Shown piece after piece: positions 8,867-18,482 of a stretch of 64,000 bases of DNA. Numbering within the stretch: position 1 is the stretch's first letter; each line of letters begins with the position of its first letter. Source of the stretch: Bordetella parapertussis. Lineage in GTDB: Bacteria > Pseudomonadota > Gammaproteobacteria > Burkholderiales > Burkholderiaceae_A. The stretch covers positions 372,001 through 436,000 of the forward strand of contig CAMCRF010000001.1 in NCBI GenBank assembly GCA_945877235.1, written 5' to 3'. Below the pieces are notes generated by a model. It was not told where the DNA came from. It made no database searches and saw only the letters and a list, made by a program, of their open reading frames with translations. The translations under genes and the position numbers were made by a program.

Positions 8867-11800
8867 CCTTTACTTCTTGATTCCCACACTGCTCTTTGTC
8901 ATTGCAGTGCTCGGGGTGGCTCTGAGATTCGGCATCCGACGGGCGGGGCAGCCCGATCGTGTGCGTTCCATGCTCTCCGTTCGGGAAATCCGACGCCAGA
9001 CGCAGCTGCTCGTGAGCCGCGTCAAGCTCGTGATCGGATCGGACAGAGACCCGTATCAGGTTCCCTGGGCAGTTGTGCTGAGCGAATCGGGCCCAGACCC
9101 CCTCGGGTCATCGGCCAGCGCCTTGGCGTATCAGACCAAAGCAAAGGAGTCGCCCGTCGGGCAGAGCCACGAGGGTATGCAGTGGGCCATCTTTCAGACG
9201 GGCGTGCTGGTCTCCTTCGATCGCGCAGCGTTGGGAGATCAATCCGTTCGTCAAGAGGATGCGCGTTGGGACGCGTTCCTCGAGGAACTTGGCCGCCACC
9301 GATCGCGCAGGCCGCTTGACTCCATCGTGATTGGCATTCCTCTCAAGGCGCTCCTTGGAGAGGGCAATGAGCACCTTGCTCAGATCGAGACGCTCGCCAC
9401 GCGACTCGGTGAGCGGATCTGGCTTGCGCAGAATCGGTACGCCCTAAGGCTGGCTGTCTACGTTGTCATTACAGGCATCGACGAGCTGCCAGGTGGAGAC
9501 GTATTGCACCAGCTGCCAAAGCCCCTGAAGGACAGCATCCTGGGCTGGTCGTCACCGCATGATCTCTCTCAACAATTTGACCCGAGCTGGGTTGAGCAAG
9601 CCACAGAACAAGCCCAACAGAATCTCTATGCGCTTGCAACCGAGCTCTGCGCTGCCTACCCCGACGCGTCGCCTGCCGCGATCACGCTCATTCCTCAGAG
9701 ATTGACTGAGGCGAGCGAGGCGACCCGAGTGTTCTGTGACCGCCTCATGCAAGCCGGCGGGGTGCATGAGCCCTTTTTCCTTCGGGGTCTGTATTGGATT
9801 GGCTCCGGCCCAACCCCGCTCTTTAGCCGTGACCTCCTCGAGAGCAAGGTGTTTGGCGAGTTCGGACTCACGCGGAGTGCCAGCGCGCTTCGGCTGGCAC
9901 GACCGATTCAGAGCCGTGTGGCTCGCACACTGATCTGGGGCGCGCTGGGCCTTTGGACGGTTGGCGTAGGCGTGACTTTGTTTCAGATGAATCGCCTGCT
10001 CCCGGTGCTCGCCTCAGGCGTCGAGGGGCTCAACCGGGATGCCTTGCTGCGTCAATCAGCCGCGCAAACGGCAACGCTGGACTTTGCCTGGCGAGAGCGC
10101 ACCGCACTCTCGCTTATCAATGGACTCGAAGAATTGAGCTCTGGACGTGCCACAGCGCTCGGGGGCGGCACGATCCTCTCATTTGTGCCAGGTTCTTGGC
10201 CGGTCTTTGACAGTCTGCTCGATCGAACCCAACAGCGGATTCAACGTGAATTCTCCGAGGTTGCAGCAGACACAATACGCCGGGCCATTTATCGTAATAC
10301 GGCCCTAATCACTGGGGTGCAGACCGACCCGATCTCTGGTGAACTGCTCTTCGTGTCTGGTGAGTGCAAGCCATTACCTGCCGAGCAGCCATCGTCCTCG
10401 GCGAATAGCCCTGCAATAGATCGACAGCCCGCATTTCTTCACTTGAAGCAACTCCTGGGTCAATTGCAGACCCTCGACAAGGTTGTTGGTGCCTACGCTA
10501 GGCTCAAGACCAAGGCGCGCGCCTCTGAGCAGGACTTCAGGCGCGTCGCAGAGTTTGCATTCGGTCGCGGATTCGACTCAGACCTCCAGGCCAGCACGCG
10601 ACTCTTTCAGGCAAGCCTTGTGAACGGCTCGTTTGACCTTCAACAGACCACGCTTGCCGCAGCGGCAAAATGTGCGACGCAGCATGTTCATCAGCAACTG
10701 ATTACACAACTGGTCAGCCAAAACCGAGTGCTGTTGTCAGAGCGCGAGATCAGGACTGCTCAGGCACACCTGGAGACTCTGGTTGATGAGCGAATGGACA
10801 GCTCTGAGATTTTGGCTGGTTTCCGGGCCTTCATTGCCCAGTTAAACGCCCAACGTGCACTCCTTGCAGAGGGCGGATCAAGCTGGATGTCTGGACCTCA
10901 GCCCAGTCTTGAGAGTGCCCTGGCTCCCCAGGTCGAGCTCACGCGACAGACCAAGCTGCTGGGGCCCGAACTTGCTGATCGGCTGAGAGACGAGCAGCGG
11001 GCTGCTCTTGGTCAGCTCATCGTCAGAATCAGCGAACTCAAGGCCAACTCGGGAGAACCTGGCCTCATTTTCTCGAACAAGGTGGAGGAAGTTCACCTGA
11101 GTCCGGAACGCATCGCAGAGATCAAAGCCCTCGAGAACCTGATGGCGCAAAGCTTCATGACCGAGGCCAATGAACTGCCAATGAAAGCGCCGCCACCCGG
11201 CACGATCGTGGTCTGGGACCTCGCGTCCCTGGAGCGTGCAGTCTCCATGGCGTCGCTTCGCCGTCAGTATCTGGCGGAGGATCTTCCAAAGCTTCCCAAT
11301 CGCGTTCGAGAGCTTGTGCTCAAAGAAATCAATTTTCAGGTCGGACACAAGATTGACGATGCTTTGGAACATTCCTATCAGAATGCAGGTGACCACCGAT
11401 ACATCCAAGATCAAGCCACAGTCGGGGGCTACAACACTGGAATCGATCTGCTCACAAAGCTCCTGATCGACCTTCGCGAAATGGGGCATTCAGAATCTGC
11501 CCGCCAGCTTGATCGCGTCATGCAGTCTGACGCTCAAGCACGTCTCGACAAATTAGGCGAGCGTGCCGTGTCACTGGGACTCTTCGACCTAGCCATTAAA
11601 GAGGCAGAGCCGGGCATGAGCACAAGTGACCAAAGCCTTCTGGGACTCGATGAAGCTGGGGTGCAGGACTATTTCGCTCAGCAACTGGCGCAACTCGAGG
11701 AGCTAGTGCTGCTGGCCAAGGCGTACCAGCGAACCTTGAGCATGAGCAACCTTCGGGGCCAATCAGACTGGGCTGCCACGCTGCGCGAGCTCGACAAATA

Positions 11801-12788
11801 CAAGGCCAAGGACCCCCGGTCGAGTCTTGCAACGCTCGAGCAGTTTGCGCTTCTCATGGCCAAACCCGAGGATGCAACGGGATGCAGCACTCGTCTGCAA
11901 TCAGTGCGACCGCCCAAGCGGCCCACCAATCTCTTTGATCGCAGACTCCGTGATCTTCACCAAGACCTCAGTCTACGGTGTGCAATGCGCGACCTGGAAG
12001 GGCTCAAACAGGTCTGGAGTCGATTCGCGCCCGGATACAACGCCTATGTCGCGGGTAAGCGACCGTTTGCCCCGTTCGCAGCAAACCTGCGGCCTGCCGA
12101 TGTCTCAGAGATGAATCGACTGGTGCAACTCCTGCCGCGGATGCCAACACTCAACTCGGTTCAGTTGGGGATCAGCCCAGATGTCTATCGATTGCTACAG
12201 GTCTTTGGTTCGCAGTGGTCTGACATTCGGGCTCTCATGCTGCCGCTATTTCCTGTCGATCCGGCAGCCCCCGCTGGGCTAGACCTCCAAGTCACCCTGA
12301 GGGATCACATCGACCGCGAGCGGCATGGAAATAAAGTCATAGAGTGGTTCTTTGGCTCTGGTCGAGCCAACACCAAGCAGACGGGCCTTACCCTCAAGCC
12401 GCTTCGCTGGAAGCTAGGCGACCCCGTGCGCATCAGTCTTCGATTTGCTGACCAATCTCCTCTGGTACCGGTCGCAAGCCCTGCTCTTCCGTGGCTCACG
12501 GTGCAAGGGCGCACAGCCAGCATTCGCATCGATGGCCCCTGGGCTGCACTGGACCTCGTACACCTTCTCCGGTCTGCAGAGGTCAGTGCTGAGTCCGGTG
12601 GTGGTCAGGCCCTCGAGATCCGGATTCCACTTGCACCCGCTGGACAGCCTGGCACAGCGGCCACAGAGGAGGCAGTGGTCTACATCACACTGGCGCTCAG
12701 CGAACCCGGAAAAACCACGCCGTTGCGTTGGCCCAACGGATTCCCCGGTAAGCTCCCAGAAACGCTTACCCAAACCATCAGCCCATGA
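8835..12788 (+). CDS. tssM: TssM/IcmF, T6SS inner-membrane core protein lacking a P-loop
   Basis: About 1317 residues (ATG 8835; in-frame GTG codons lie at 8829 and 8832). One N-terminal membrane span (about 12-33) is followed by the cytoplasmic IcmF region with IVIGIPLKALL, YVVITGIDELPG and FFLRGLYWIGSG. A second span lies near residue 365-385, followed by a large periplasmic domain and C-terminal beta domain. Where most TssM proteins carry a Walker A loop, this one reads WAVVLSESGPDPLGSSA, with no GxxxxGK(S/T). The NTP-binding function is therefore probably lost, as known for some other TssM proteins. Only one N-terminal span is evident, whereas many homologues have a pair. The gene overlaps tssL by about 32 bases and tssA by ATGA. 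Confidence 0.93.
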   Translation: MSQGAQHVGSSLYFLIPTLLFVIAVLGVALRFGIRRAGQPDRVRSMLSVREIRRQTQLLVSRVKLVIGSDRDPYQVPWAVVLSESGPDPLGSSASALAYQTKAKESPVGQSHEGMQWAIFQTGVLVSFDRAALGDQSVRQEDARWDAFLEELGRHRSRRPLDSIVIGIPLKALLGEGNEHLAQIETLATRLGERIWLAQNRYALRLAVYVVITGIDELPGGDVLHQLPKPLKDSILGWSSPHDLSQQFDPSWVEQATEQAQQNLYALATELCAAYPDASPAAITLIPQRLTEASEATRVFCDRLMQAGGVHEPFFLRGLYWIGSGPTPLFSRDLLESKVFGEFGLTRSASALRLARPIQSRVARTLIWGALGLWTVGVGVTLFQMNRLLPVLASGVEGLNRDALLRQSAAQTATLDFAWRERTALSLINGLEELSSGRATALGGGTILSFVPGSWPVFDSLLDRTQQRIQREFSEVAADTIRRAIYRNTALITGVQTDPISGELLFVSGECKPLPAEQPSSSANSPAIDRQPAFLHLKQLLGQLQTLDKVVGAYARLKTKARASEQDFRRVAEFAFGRGFDSDLQASTRLFQASLVNGSFDLQQTTLAAAAKCATQHVHQQLITQLVSQNRVLLSEREIRTAQAHLETLVDERMDSSEILAGFRAFIAQLNAQRALLAEGGSSWMSGPQPSLESALAPQVELTRQTKLLGPELADRLRDEQRAALGQLIVRISELKANSGEPGLIFSNKVEEVHLSPERIAEIKALENLMAQSFMTEANELPMKAPPPGTIVVWDLASLERAVSMASLRRQYLAEDLPKLPNRVRELVLKEINFQVGHKIDDALEHSYQNAGDHRYIQDQATVGGYNTGIDLLTKLLIDLREMGHSESARQLDRVMQSDAQARLDKLGERAVSLGLFDLAIKEAEPGMSTSDQSLLGLDEAGVQDYFAQQLAQLEELVLLAKAYQRTLSMSNLRGQSDWAATLRELDKYKAKDPRSSLATLEQFALLMAKPEDATGCSTRLQSVRPPKRPTNLFDRRLRDLHQDLSLRCAMRDLEGLKQVWSRFAPGYNAYVAGKRPFAPFAANLRPADVSEMNRLVQLLPRMPTLNSVQLGISPDVYRLLQVFGSQWSDIRALMLPLFPVDPAAPAGLDLQVTLRDHIDRERHGNKVIEWFFGSGRANTKQTGLTLKPLRWKLGDPVRISLRFADQSPLVPVASPALPWLTVQGRTASIRIDGPWAALDLVHLLRSAEVSAESGGGQALEIRIPLAPAGQPGTAATEEAVVYITLALSEPGKTTPLRWPNGFPGKLPETLTQTISP

Positions 12789-13837
12789 CCGCAGAACAAC
12801 TGGCTTCGCCTGAATGGATTCATGCACTGCGAGCGCCTTTGAGCGATGCAATGCCCAGTGGCCCGTGGTTGCGCTACAGCGAGTCGTTCCGGCTGCTCGA
12901 AAAAATGCGCATCAACGAGAGCGATGATCTCCCCCTAGGCGAATGGCAACGACCCTTAGTGAGAGCGGACTGGGGCAAGACCGCAGAGGCATGCCGGGCA
13001 TACTTGCGCGAACAGTCCAGAGACTTGCATGTCGCTGCATGGCTCTGCGAGGCGCTTGCCGAGGCGGAGCAGCTCGAAGGCCTTGACCAAGGACTACAGG
13101 CCCTGCATGCCTTGGTCGAGAGTCAATGGCCGAGCCTTTGGCCCGCGATTGAAGATGGCGAGGTTGAGGCGAGGGTTGCTCCTTTTATCTGGATCAATCG
13201 GTCCCTGCCGGTCTGTCTTCGCCGCAATCTCGTGCTGCTTGAGCCGACCTTACTTCGACAGCAGCCCATTCGCCTAGACGACTGGCTTCGATGGCCAGCC
13301 GAAGACGCTGGCTCGGACAAAAGCAAGGCCTCTATTCGGAAGCTTGTTGGACCAGACGACCGCGCAGCCCTTCAAACGCTGCGAGCCTTTTCGATTCGAT
13401 CGAGAGAGCACCTTAACAAAATTGAGCATCTGTTGGATGAGCATCTAGGGGCGGAAGCCCCAGGCTTCGGCGCGCTCAAGCAGCTCCTCGATACGATCGC
13501 TGAAACAGCACAATCACTCGGTCTGGAGCCAGCCGCCGCCCCGAAGGATAAGGTCGCAACCAACACGGTGAGTGCTACCCCCTCGGGTGCCCTGCCGGCG
13601 CCTGGATCCCTCGCCGCAAAGCCCACCAATCGTGAAGAGGCGCTCGCCTTGCTGAATGCAGCCGTTGAAAGCCTTCAGCGACATGATCCGCATTCTCCAG
13701 CAACCTTGCTGGCTGCGAGAGCAGCACTTTGGGGAGGGCTGAGCCTTCAGCAAATGGCCCAATTTGAAGCAAGCCAAGGACGGTCCCTTGCCACGACACT
13801 CGAACTGCTTGGCGTTCCCCTTCAAACGCAAACTTGA
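12785..13837 (+). CDS. tssA: TssA, T6SS assembly cap protein (ImpA N-terminal domain)
   Basis: A 350-residue protein. The N-terminal ImpA_N-type domain (about 15-150) contains ALHALVESQWPSLWPAIEDG, a segment close to the family hallmark. It is followed by a linker rich in Ala/Pro (about 240-285) and a helical C-terminal domain with NREEALALLNAAVESLQRHD and PATLLAARAALWGG. TssA caps the growing sheath and docks on the baseplate and membrane complex. It is the last T6SS gene here. Its start overlaps tssM (ATGA) and its stop overlaps the next gene as TTGA, so translation may continue into the exporter gene. Confidence 0.9.
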   Translation: MTAEQLASPEWIHALRAPLSDAMPSGPWLRYSESFRLLEKMRINESDDLPLGEWQRPLVRADWGKTAEACRAYLREQSRDLHVAAWLCEALAEAEQLEGLDQGLQALHALVESQWPSLWPAIEDGEVEARVAPFIWINRSLPVCLRRNLVLLEPTLLRQQPIRLDDWLRWPAEDAGSDKSKASIRKLVGPDDRAALQTLRAFSIRSREHLNKIEHLLDEHLGAEAPGFGALKQLLDTIAETAQSLGLEPAAAPKDKVATNTVSATPSGALPAPGSLAAKPTNREEALALLNAAVESLQRHDPHSPATLLAARAALWGGLSLQQMAQFEASQGRSLATTLELLGVPLQTQT

Positions 13838-14748
13838 TCGCGCGCTTTCGCTCTTTTAGTCCCCATCAGCAGGGCATTCTATTAGGCGCGCTTGGGGCTG
13901 TCTTGTTCTCGCATAAAGCGATCGTCATCAAGCTCTCTTACCTCTACGCGGCCAGCCCCGAGGTTTTGCTTGCTTTGCGCATGCTGCTCGCATTTCCTTT
14001 TTTTATGTTGGTCTTACGTTGGTTCGAGCGTGCGCCCGCACCCTCGATGAACGTCAGGGATTGGGCGCAAGTCGCCTTTTTGGGGTCCGTGGGCTACTAC
14101 GCTGCCAGTTATTTTGACTTTCTCGGGTTGCAGACGATTAGTGTGGGGCTGGGGCGCGTGATCCTGTATCTCAATCCCGCCATCGTGCTCATTCTCTCTG
14201 CCCTCTTTCTGGGAAAACGTATCTCCCGTCAGCAATTTGCGGCGATGCTTGTCGCTTATGCAGGCGTTGTCATGGTCTTTTGGCACGACGTCAGCCTCAG
14301 CGGGGATGGCCTCTTCATTGGAGCGCTCTTTACCCTCGTGAGTGCCTTTAGTTACGCGCTCTACCTCGTGATGGCTGGAGAGATGGTCCAGCGCATGGGG
14401 AGCATTCGACTTGTCGCATATGCGAGCACTGCGTCTGCAATCTGCTGCCTCCTTCAGGTCCTTCTTGTAGATCCGATTGCCTTGATCTCGCAGCCCTGGC
14501 AGGTCTATGGACTCTCGCTGATCAATGCCACACTCTGTACGGTCGCTCCCATGGTTGCCGTCATGATGGCAATCGATCGGGTTGGGTCGACCGCTGCAGC
14601 TCAAGCGGGTGCTGTCGGCCCTGTGGCAACCCTCTTCCTGGGCTGGTTGGTTCTGGGAGAGCCGATCTCGAGCCTGCAGCTCCTGGGGACTGCAGTGGTG
14701 ATTATTGGCATTTGGATATTGATGAAACTCTCTGGAGCCCGTGCATGA
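13834..14748 (+). CDS. EamA/DMT-family metabolite exporter
   Basis: A 304-residue polytopic protein with about ten hydrophobic segments arranged as two EamA repeats (roughly 12-140 and 160-300). It has DMT-like motifs such as LGLQTISVGLGRVILYLNP and GAVGPVATLFLGWLVLGEP. The substrate cannot be read from sequence; characterised family members export amino acids or other small metabolites. The only sensible start is a TTG at 13834, overlapping the tssA stop as TTGA. The 3' end overlaps the M3 peptidase start as ATGA. It is not a known T6SS part, so it is probably co-transcribed with it by position only. Confidence 0.85.
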   Translation: MIARFRSFSPHQQGILLGALGAVLFSHKAIVIKLSYLYAASPEVLLALRMLLAFPFFMLVLRWFERAPAPSMNVRDWAQVAFLGSVGYYAASYFDFLGLQTISVGLGRVILYLNPAIVLILSALFLGKRISRQQFAAMLVAYAGVVMVFWHDVSLSGDGLFIGALFTLVSAFSYALYLVMAGEMVQRMGSIRLVAYASTASAICCLLQVLLVDPIALISQPWQVYGLSLINATLCTVAPMVAVMMAIDRVGSTAAAQAGAVGPVATLFLGWLVLGEPISSLQLLGTAVVIIGIWILMKLSGARA

Positions 14749-16790
14749 ACCCTCTCTTATCAAGCTGGACGACCCCCTTTGAGATGCCTCCTTTCGGGGA
14801 CATTGAGCCCGATCACTTTCTCCCCGCGTTCGAAGAGGGTATGGCGCGACACCAGGCCGAGATCGAGAAGATCGCGCATCAGGCCGCGCCAGCCTCATTT
14901 GAAAACACCATCATCGCGCTGGAGCAGGCGGGCTCACTTCTGAATCGAGTCGAGCGGGTCTTCGGGAATCTCACCTCCTCGCATACGAGCCCCGCGCTGC
15001 AATCCATCGAGCGGGAGATCGCCCCGAAACTCGCTGCCCATCATGGCCAGATTGCACTCAATGCCGCGCTCTTCACACGCATCGCGTTTCTTTACTCCCA
15101 GCGGGAGGCGCTTGGGCTTGATCCGGAATCCATGCGTCTCCTCGAGCGGCTACACCTCGATTTTGTGCGCAACGGAGCACGTCTCGTGGGCGAGGCGCGG
15201 GATGCCTTCGCAGCGCGTGCAACCCGACTGGCGAGCCTGCACACACAATTCGCCCAGAACGTCTTGGCCGATGAGGCGGATCTGCAGCTGCTATTGACCC
15301 AAGACGATGAGCTTGCAGGGCTTCCCGACTTTGTTCGACAGGCGGCTCGCCAGGCTGCGATTGAGCGTGGGCGCACGGAGTCCAACGCCCATGTCATCAC
15401 ACTCTCGCGCGCCTCTCTGACTCCGTTCATGACCTTCAGCACGCGACGGGACTTGCGCGCGAAGCTCTGGGATGCCTGGTGTAAGCGAGGCGAACATGAG
15501 GGCGCGCACGACAATCGACCCGTCATTCAAGAAATCCTGAGCCTTCGGCTTGAGCAGGCGCAGGCACTGGGCTATGCAAACTATGCCGAGTTTGCACTCG
15601 CAGACACCATGGCCCAGACCCCGACCGCGGTTCGGGGCCTCCTGGGGCGCCTATGGGAACCCGCTCGCAAGCGGGCCATTGCAGAGCGTGAGCTTATGCA
15701 GGCCCTCGCTCGATCGGAGGGGGTTCAAGACCCTATTGAGGCTCACGACTGGCACTACTGGGCCGAACGCGTGCGCAATCGCGACCACCAGCTCGATGAG
15801 TCAGCGCTCAAGCCCTATCTGCAGCTCGATAAGCTCGTCGAGGCCATGTTCTTTGTCGCCTCAAAACTGTTCGGTCTGCAGTTTCATGAGCGTCAAGATC
15901 TACCGCGCTATCTGGATGTCGTGCGCACCTGGGAGGTCACTGACCGGGAGGGTCGCCATGTGGGCGTATTCATGGGAGACAACTTTGCGCGCGCCAGTAA
16001 GCGTTCAGGCGCCTGGATGAGCGTGTTCAGAAAGCAGAATGGGCTGCAAGCGCCAGGTCGACCGATCGTGGTGAATAACAACAACTTCTCACAGGCACCT
16101 AAGGGCCAGCCCGCCCTCCTCAGTATCGACGATGCCCACACCCTTTTTCACGAGTTCGGTCATGGACTCCATGGCCTGCTCTCCAGATGCCGCTATCCGC
16201 GGCTCTCTGGCACCAGTGTGCTGCGGGACTTCGTTGAGCTTCCCTCACAGATCTACGAGCACTGGCTGCTGCAACCCGAAGTCCTCCAGAAGTTCGCGGT
16301 GCATGTCGAGACGGGAGAGCCCATGCCGGTAGCCCTCATCGAAAAGCTGCTCAAGGCACGCACCTTCAACCAGGGATTTGCAACGGTGGAATACCTCTCC
16401 TGCGCCTTGCTCGATCTGGACCTGCATGAAATGACGGACTTCTCCGATCTTGACCTCGAAGCCTTTGAGCGTGCGCGACTCGCCGCACTCCAGATGCCTG
16501 AAGGCATTGGCATGCGTCACAGATTGCCCCACTTTCAGCACCTCTTCGCAGGCTCGAGCTATGCCAGCGCCTACTATGTGTACATCTGGGCAGAGGTGCT
16601 CGATGCCGATGGCTTTGATGCATTCGTTGAGGCAGGTGACATTTTTGATCCCCAGACGGCCCAGAGGCTGCATGATGAGATCTACTCTGCAGGTAACCGA
16701 GTGGACCCGATGCAGGCCTACCTCGCATTCCGCGGGCGCGCGCCCTCAGTGGAACCGCTGCTGACTCAGCGTGGCCTAGACCAGTTCTAG
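14745..16790 (+). CDS. prlC: Oligopeptidase A-like M3 zinc metallopeptidase
   Basis: A cytosolic M3 peptidase of 681 residues. The zinc motif HEFGH lies at about residue 469 (context TLFHEFGHGLHGLLSRC), with the downstream Glu region GTSVLRDFVELPSQIYEHWL. The C-terminal HHxxG-like segment, HLFAGSSYASAYYVYIWAEV, closes the active site. M3 oligopeptidases cut peptides of about 6-20 residues, including signal-peptide fragments. I chose the ATG at 14745, overlapping the exporter stop as ATGA. Its stop overlaps the convergent yejF stop. A second M3 gene lies at 27415; the two are paralogues with clearly different sequences. Confidence 0.9.
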   Translation: MNPLLSSWTTPFEMPPFGDIEPDHFLPAFEEGMARHQAEIEKIAHQAAPASFENTIIALEQAGSLLNRVERVFGNLTSSHTSPALQSIEREIAPKLAAHHGQIALNAALFTRIAFLYSQREALGLDPESMRLLERLHLDFVRNGARLVGEARDAFAARATRLASLHTQFAQNVLADEADLQLLLTQDDELAGLPDFVRQAARQAAIERGRTESNAHVITLSRASLTPFMTFSTRRDLRAKLWDAWCKRGEHEGAHDNRPVIQEILSLRLEQAQALGYANYAEFALADTMAQTPTAVRGLLGRLWEPARKRAIAERELMQALARSEGVQDPIEAHDWHYWAERVRNRDHQLDESALKPYLQLDKLVEAMFFVASKLFGLQFHERQDLPRYLDVVRTWEVTDREGRHVGVFMGDNFARASKRSGAWMSVFRKQNGLQAPGRPIVVNNNNFSQAPKGQPALLSIDDAHTLFHEFGHGLHGLLSRCRYPRLSGTSVLRDFVELPSQIYEHWLLQPEVLQKFAVHVETGEPMPVALIEKLLKARTFNQGFATVEYLSCALLDLDLHEMTDFSDLDLEAFERARLAALQMPEGIGMRHRLPHFQHLFAGSSYASAYYVYIWAEVLDADGFDAFVEAGDIFDPQTAQRLHDEIYSAGNRVDPMQAYLAFRGRAPSVEPLLTQRGLDQF

Positions 16791-18481
16791 TGCCGCCGCC
16801 CCCTCGGGGCTGCCGCTAAGAGCTCACGCGTGTAGGGGTGAGCAGGCTGCTCGTAGAGCGGGCCTGCTGGGCCCTGCTCCACCACACGACCGTTCTGCAT
16901 GACAATGACCGTGTCGGACATGTGGCGCACCACGCCCAGGTCGTGTGAGATGAAGAGATAACTCAGCCCGAGGTCATGCTGCAATTCCTTGAGCAGATTC
17001 AGCACCTGCGCCTGCACCGAGACATCTAGGGCTGAGACCGCCTCATCACAGACGATCAGATCGGGCGAGAGCGTGAGGCACCGCGCAATGGCGATGCGCT
17101 GACGCTGACCCCCCGAAAATTCGTGGGGGTATCGATTCAAGGCTGAGGCACTCAGACCCACCCGCTCCAGTAAAGCAACAGCGCGCGCCTGGCGATCAGC
17201 TCCAGCAGTGCCTACGCCGTGCAGCATCATGGGCTCATCTAGAACCTGGCTTACCGTAAAGCGCGGGTTCAGGCTTGCATAGGGGTTCTGGAAAATGATC
17301 TGCACACGTCGCTTGTAGGGAGCGAACTCGCGGTCCGACATGGCGAGGAGATCGCGGCCCTCAAACAGCGCCTGACCACCGCTGGCCTTGTGCAGCCTCA
17401 GAATACAAAGGCCTGTGGTGGTCTTGCCGGACCCCGACTCCCCGACAATCCCAACCGTCTGCCCACGCTTGAGCTGAAAGGACACCTCGTCGACTGCAAC
17501 GAAGGGATCATTTCCAAAGAGTCCCTTGCGACGATCGAAAACCTTTCGCAGACCACGCACCTCCAGAAGCGGGCCTTGGTCAGGAGTCTGAGTCGGCACT
17601 GGAGCTGCTGCGACATGTGCATCCGTGGCTGCGCCCATGAAATCGTCAATGGTCTGCAGCCGCTCTCCGGGGCGGTCAGGGTCAGGACGACAGGCCAGTA
17701 AGGCTTTGGTATACGGGTCCTGAGGCCGACTAAATATCTCGGAGACCGAACCCGATTCCTTCACGTTTCCAGATCGCATAACCACCACCGCGTGTGCAAA
17801 CTCTCCAACAAGTGCTAAGTCGTGAGAGATAAACAACATAGACATGCGCCGACGCGCTTGCAGCCGCGCCAACAGCTCAAGAATCTGGCGTTGAATGGTG
17901 ACATCGAGTGCGGTTGTCGGCTCATCCGCGATGAGCAGATCGGGCTCTGTTGAGAGGGCCATCGCAATCATGACCCGCTGCTGTTGGCCCCCTGAGAGCT
18001 CATGAGGGTAAGACTTCATGCGACGCCGTGGCTCTGGGATGCCCACTTCCTCTAACAGCGCGAGAACGCGCTCAGAAGCGGCAGCCTTTGAGAGCCCCTT
18101 ATGCACCCGCAAGGTCTCAGAGAGCTGATCACCGATGGAATAGACCGGATTCAAGGAGCTCATTGGATCTTGGAAGATCATGGCGATCTTCTGACCGCGC
18201 AATCCTCGCATCACAGACTCCGAGGCATCAAGAAGCGACTGCCCCTTGAACCATACGCGTGACTGCGGACCCAGGCGCGCACTGCGTTTAGGCAGCAAGC
18301 CCATGATGGCTAGGGAACTCACCGATTTTCCGCTGCCCGACTCCCCCACCAAGGCCATGGTCTGCTCGGGCTGAATGGCAAAGGAGACATCCTCGATGGC
18401 GCGAACGGTTTTGCCTTCGGCACTGCGAAAGTCAACGGTCAGATGCTCAACGGATAGCAAGGGGCTCTGCGCGTTGTCCAT
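16787..18481 (-). CDS. yejF: Dual ABC ATPase for oligopeptide uptake (YejF/DppDF type)
   Basis: About 564 residues with two complete ABC domains in one chain. The first has Walker A GESGSGKS, signature LSGGQQQR and Walker [13 protein letters not shown]. The second has [24 protein letters not shown] and [11 protein letters not shown]. It would energise the two permeases encoded just upstream. I chose the ATG at 18481, one base after the permease stop, over an in-frame GTG at 18514 that lies inside the permease gene. Each half ends with the oligopeptide-ABC C-terminal extension ([26 protein letters not shown]). The 3' end overlaps the M3 peptidase stop on the other strand. Confidence 0.92.
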   Translation of the reverse strand: MDNAQSPLLSVEHLTVDFRSAEGKTVRAIEDVSFAIQPEQTMALVGESGSGKSVSSLAIMGLLPKRSARLGPQSRVWFKGQSLLDASESVMRGLRGQKIAMIFQDPMSSLNPVYSIGDQLSETLRVHKGLSKAAASERVLALLEEVGIPEPRRRMKSYPHELSGGQQQRVMIAMALSTEPDLLIADEPTTALDVTIQRQILELLARLQARRRMSMLFISHDLALVGEFAHAVVVMRSGNVKESGSVSEIFSRPQDPYTKALLACRPDPDRPGERLQTIDDFMGAATDAHVAAAPVPTQTPDQGPLLEVRGLRKVFDRRKGLFGNDPFVAVDEVSFQLKRGQTVGIVGESGSGKTTTGLCILRLHKASGGQALFEGRDLLAMSDREFAPYKRRVQIIFQNPYASLNPRFTVSQVLDEPMMLHGVGTAGADRQARAVALLERVGLSASALNRYPHEFSGGQRQRIAIARCLTLSPDLIVCDEAVSALDVSVQAQVLNLLKELQHDLGLSYLFISHDLGVVRHMSDTVIVMQNGRVVEQGPAGPLYEQPAHPYTRELLAAAPRGRRH

Positions 18482-18482
18482 A

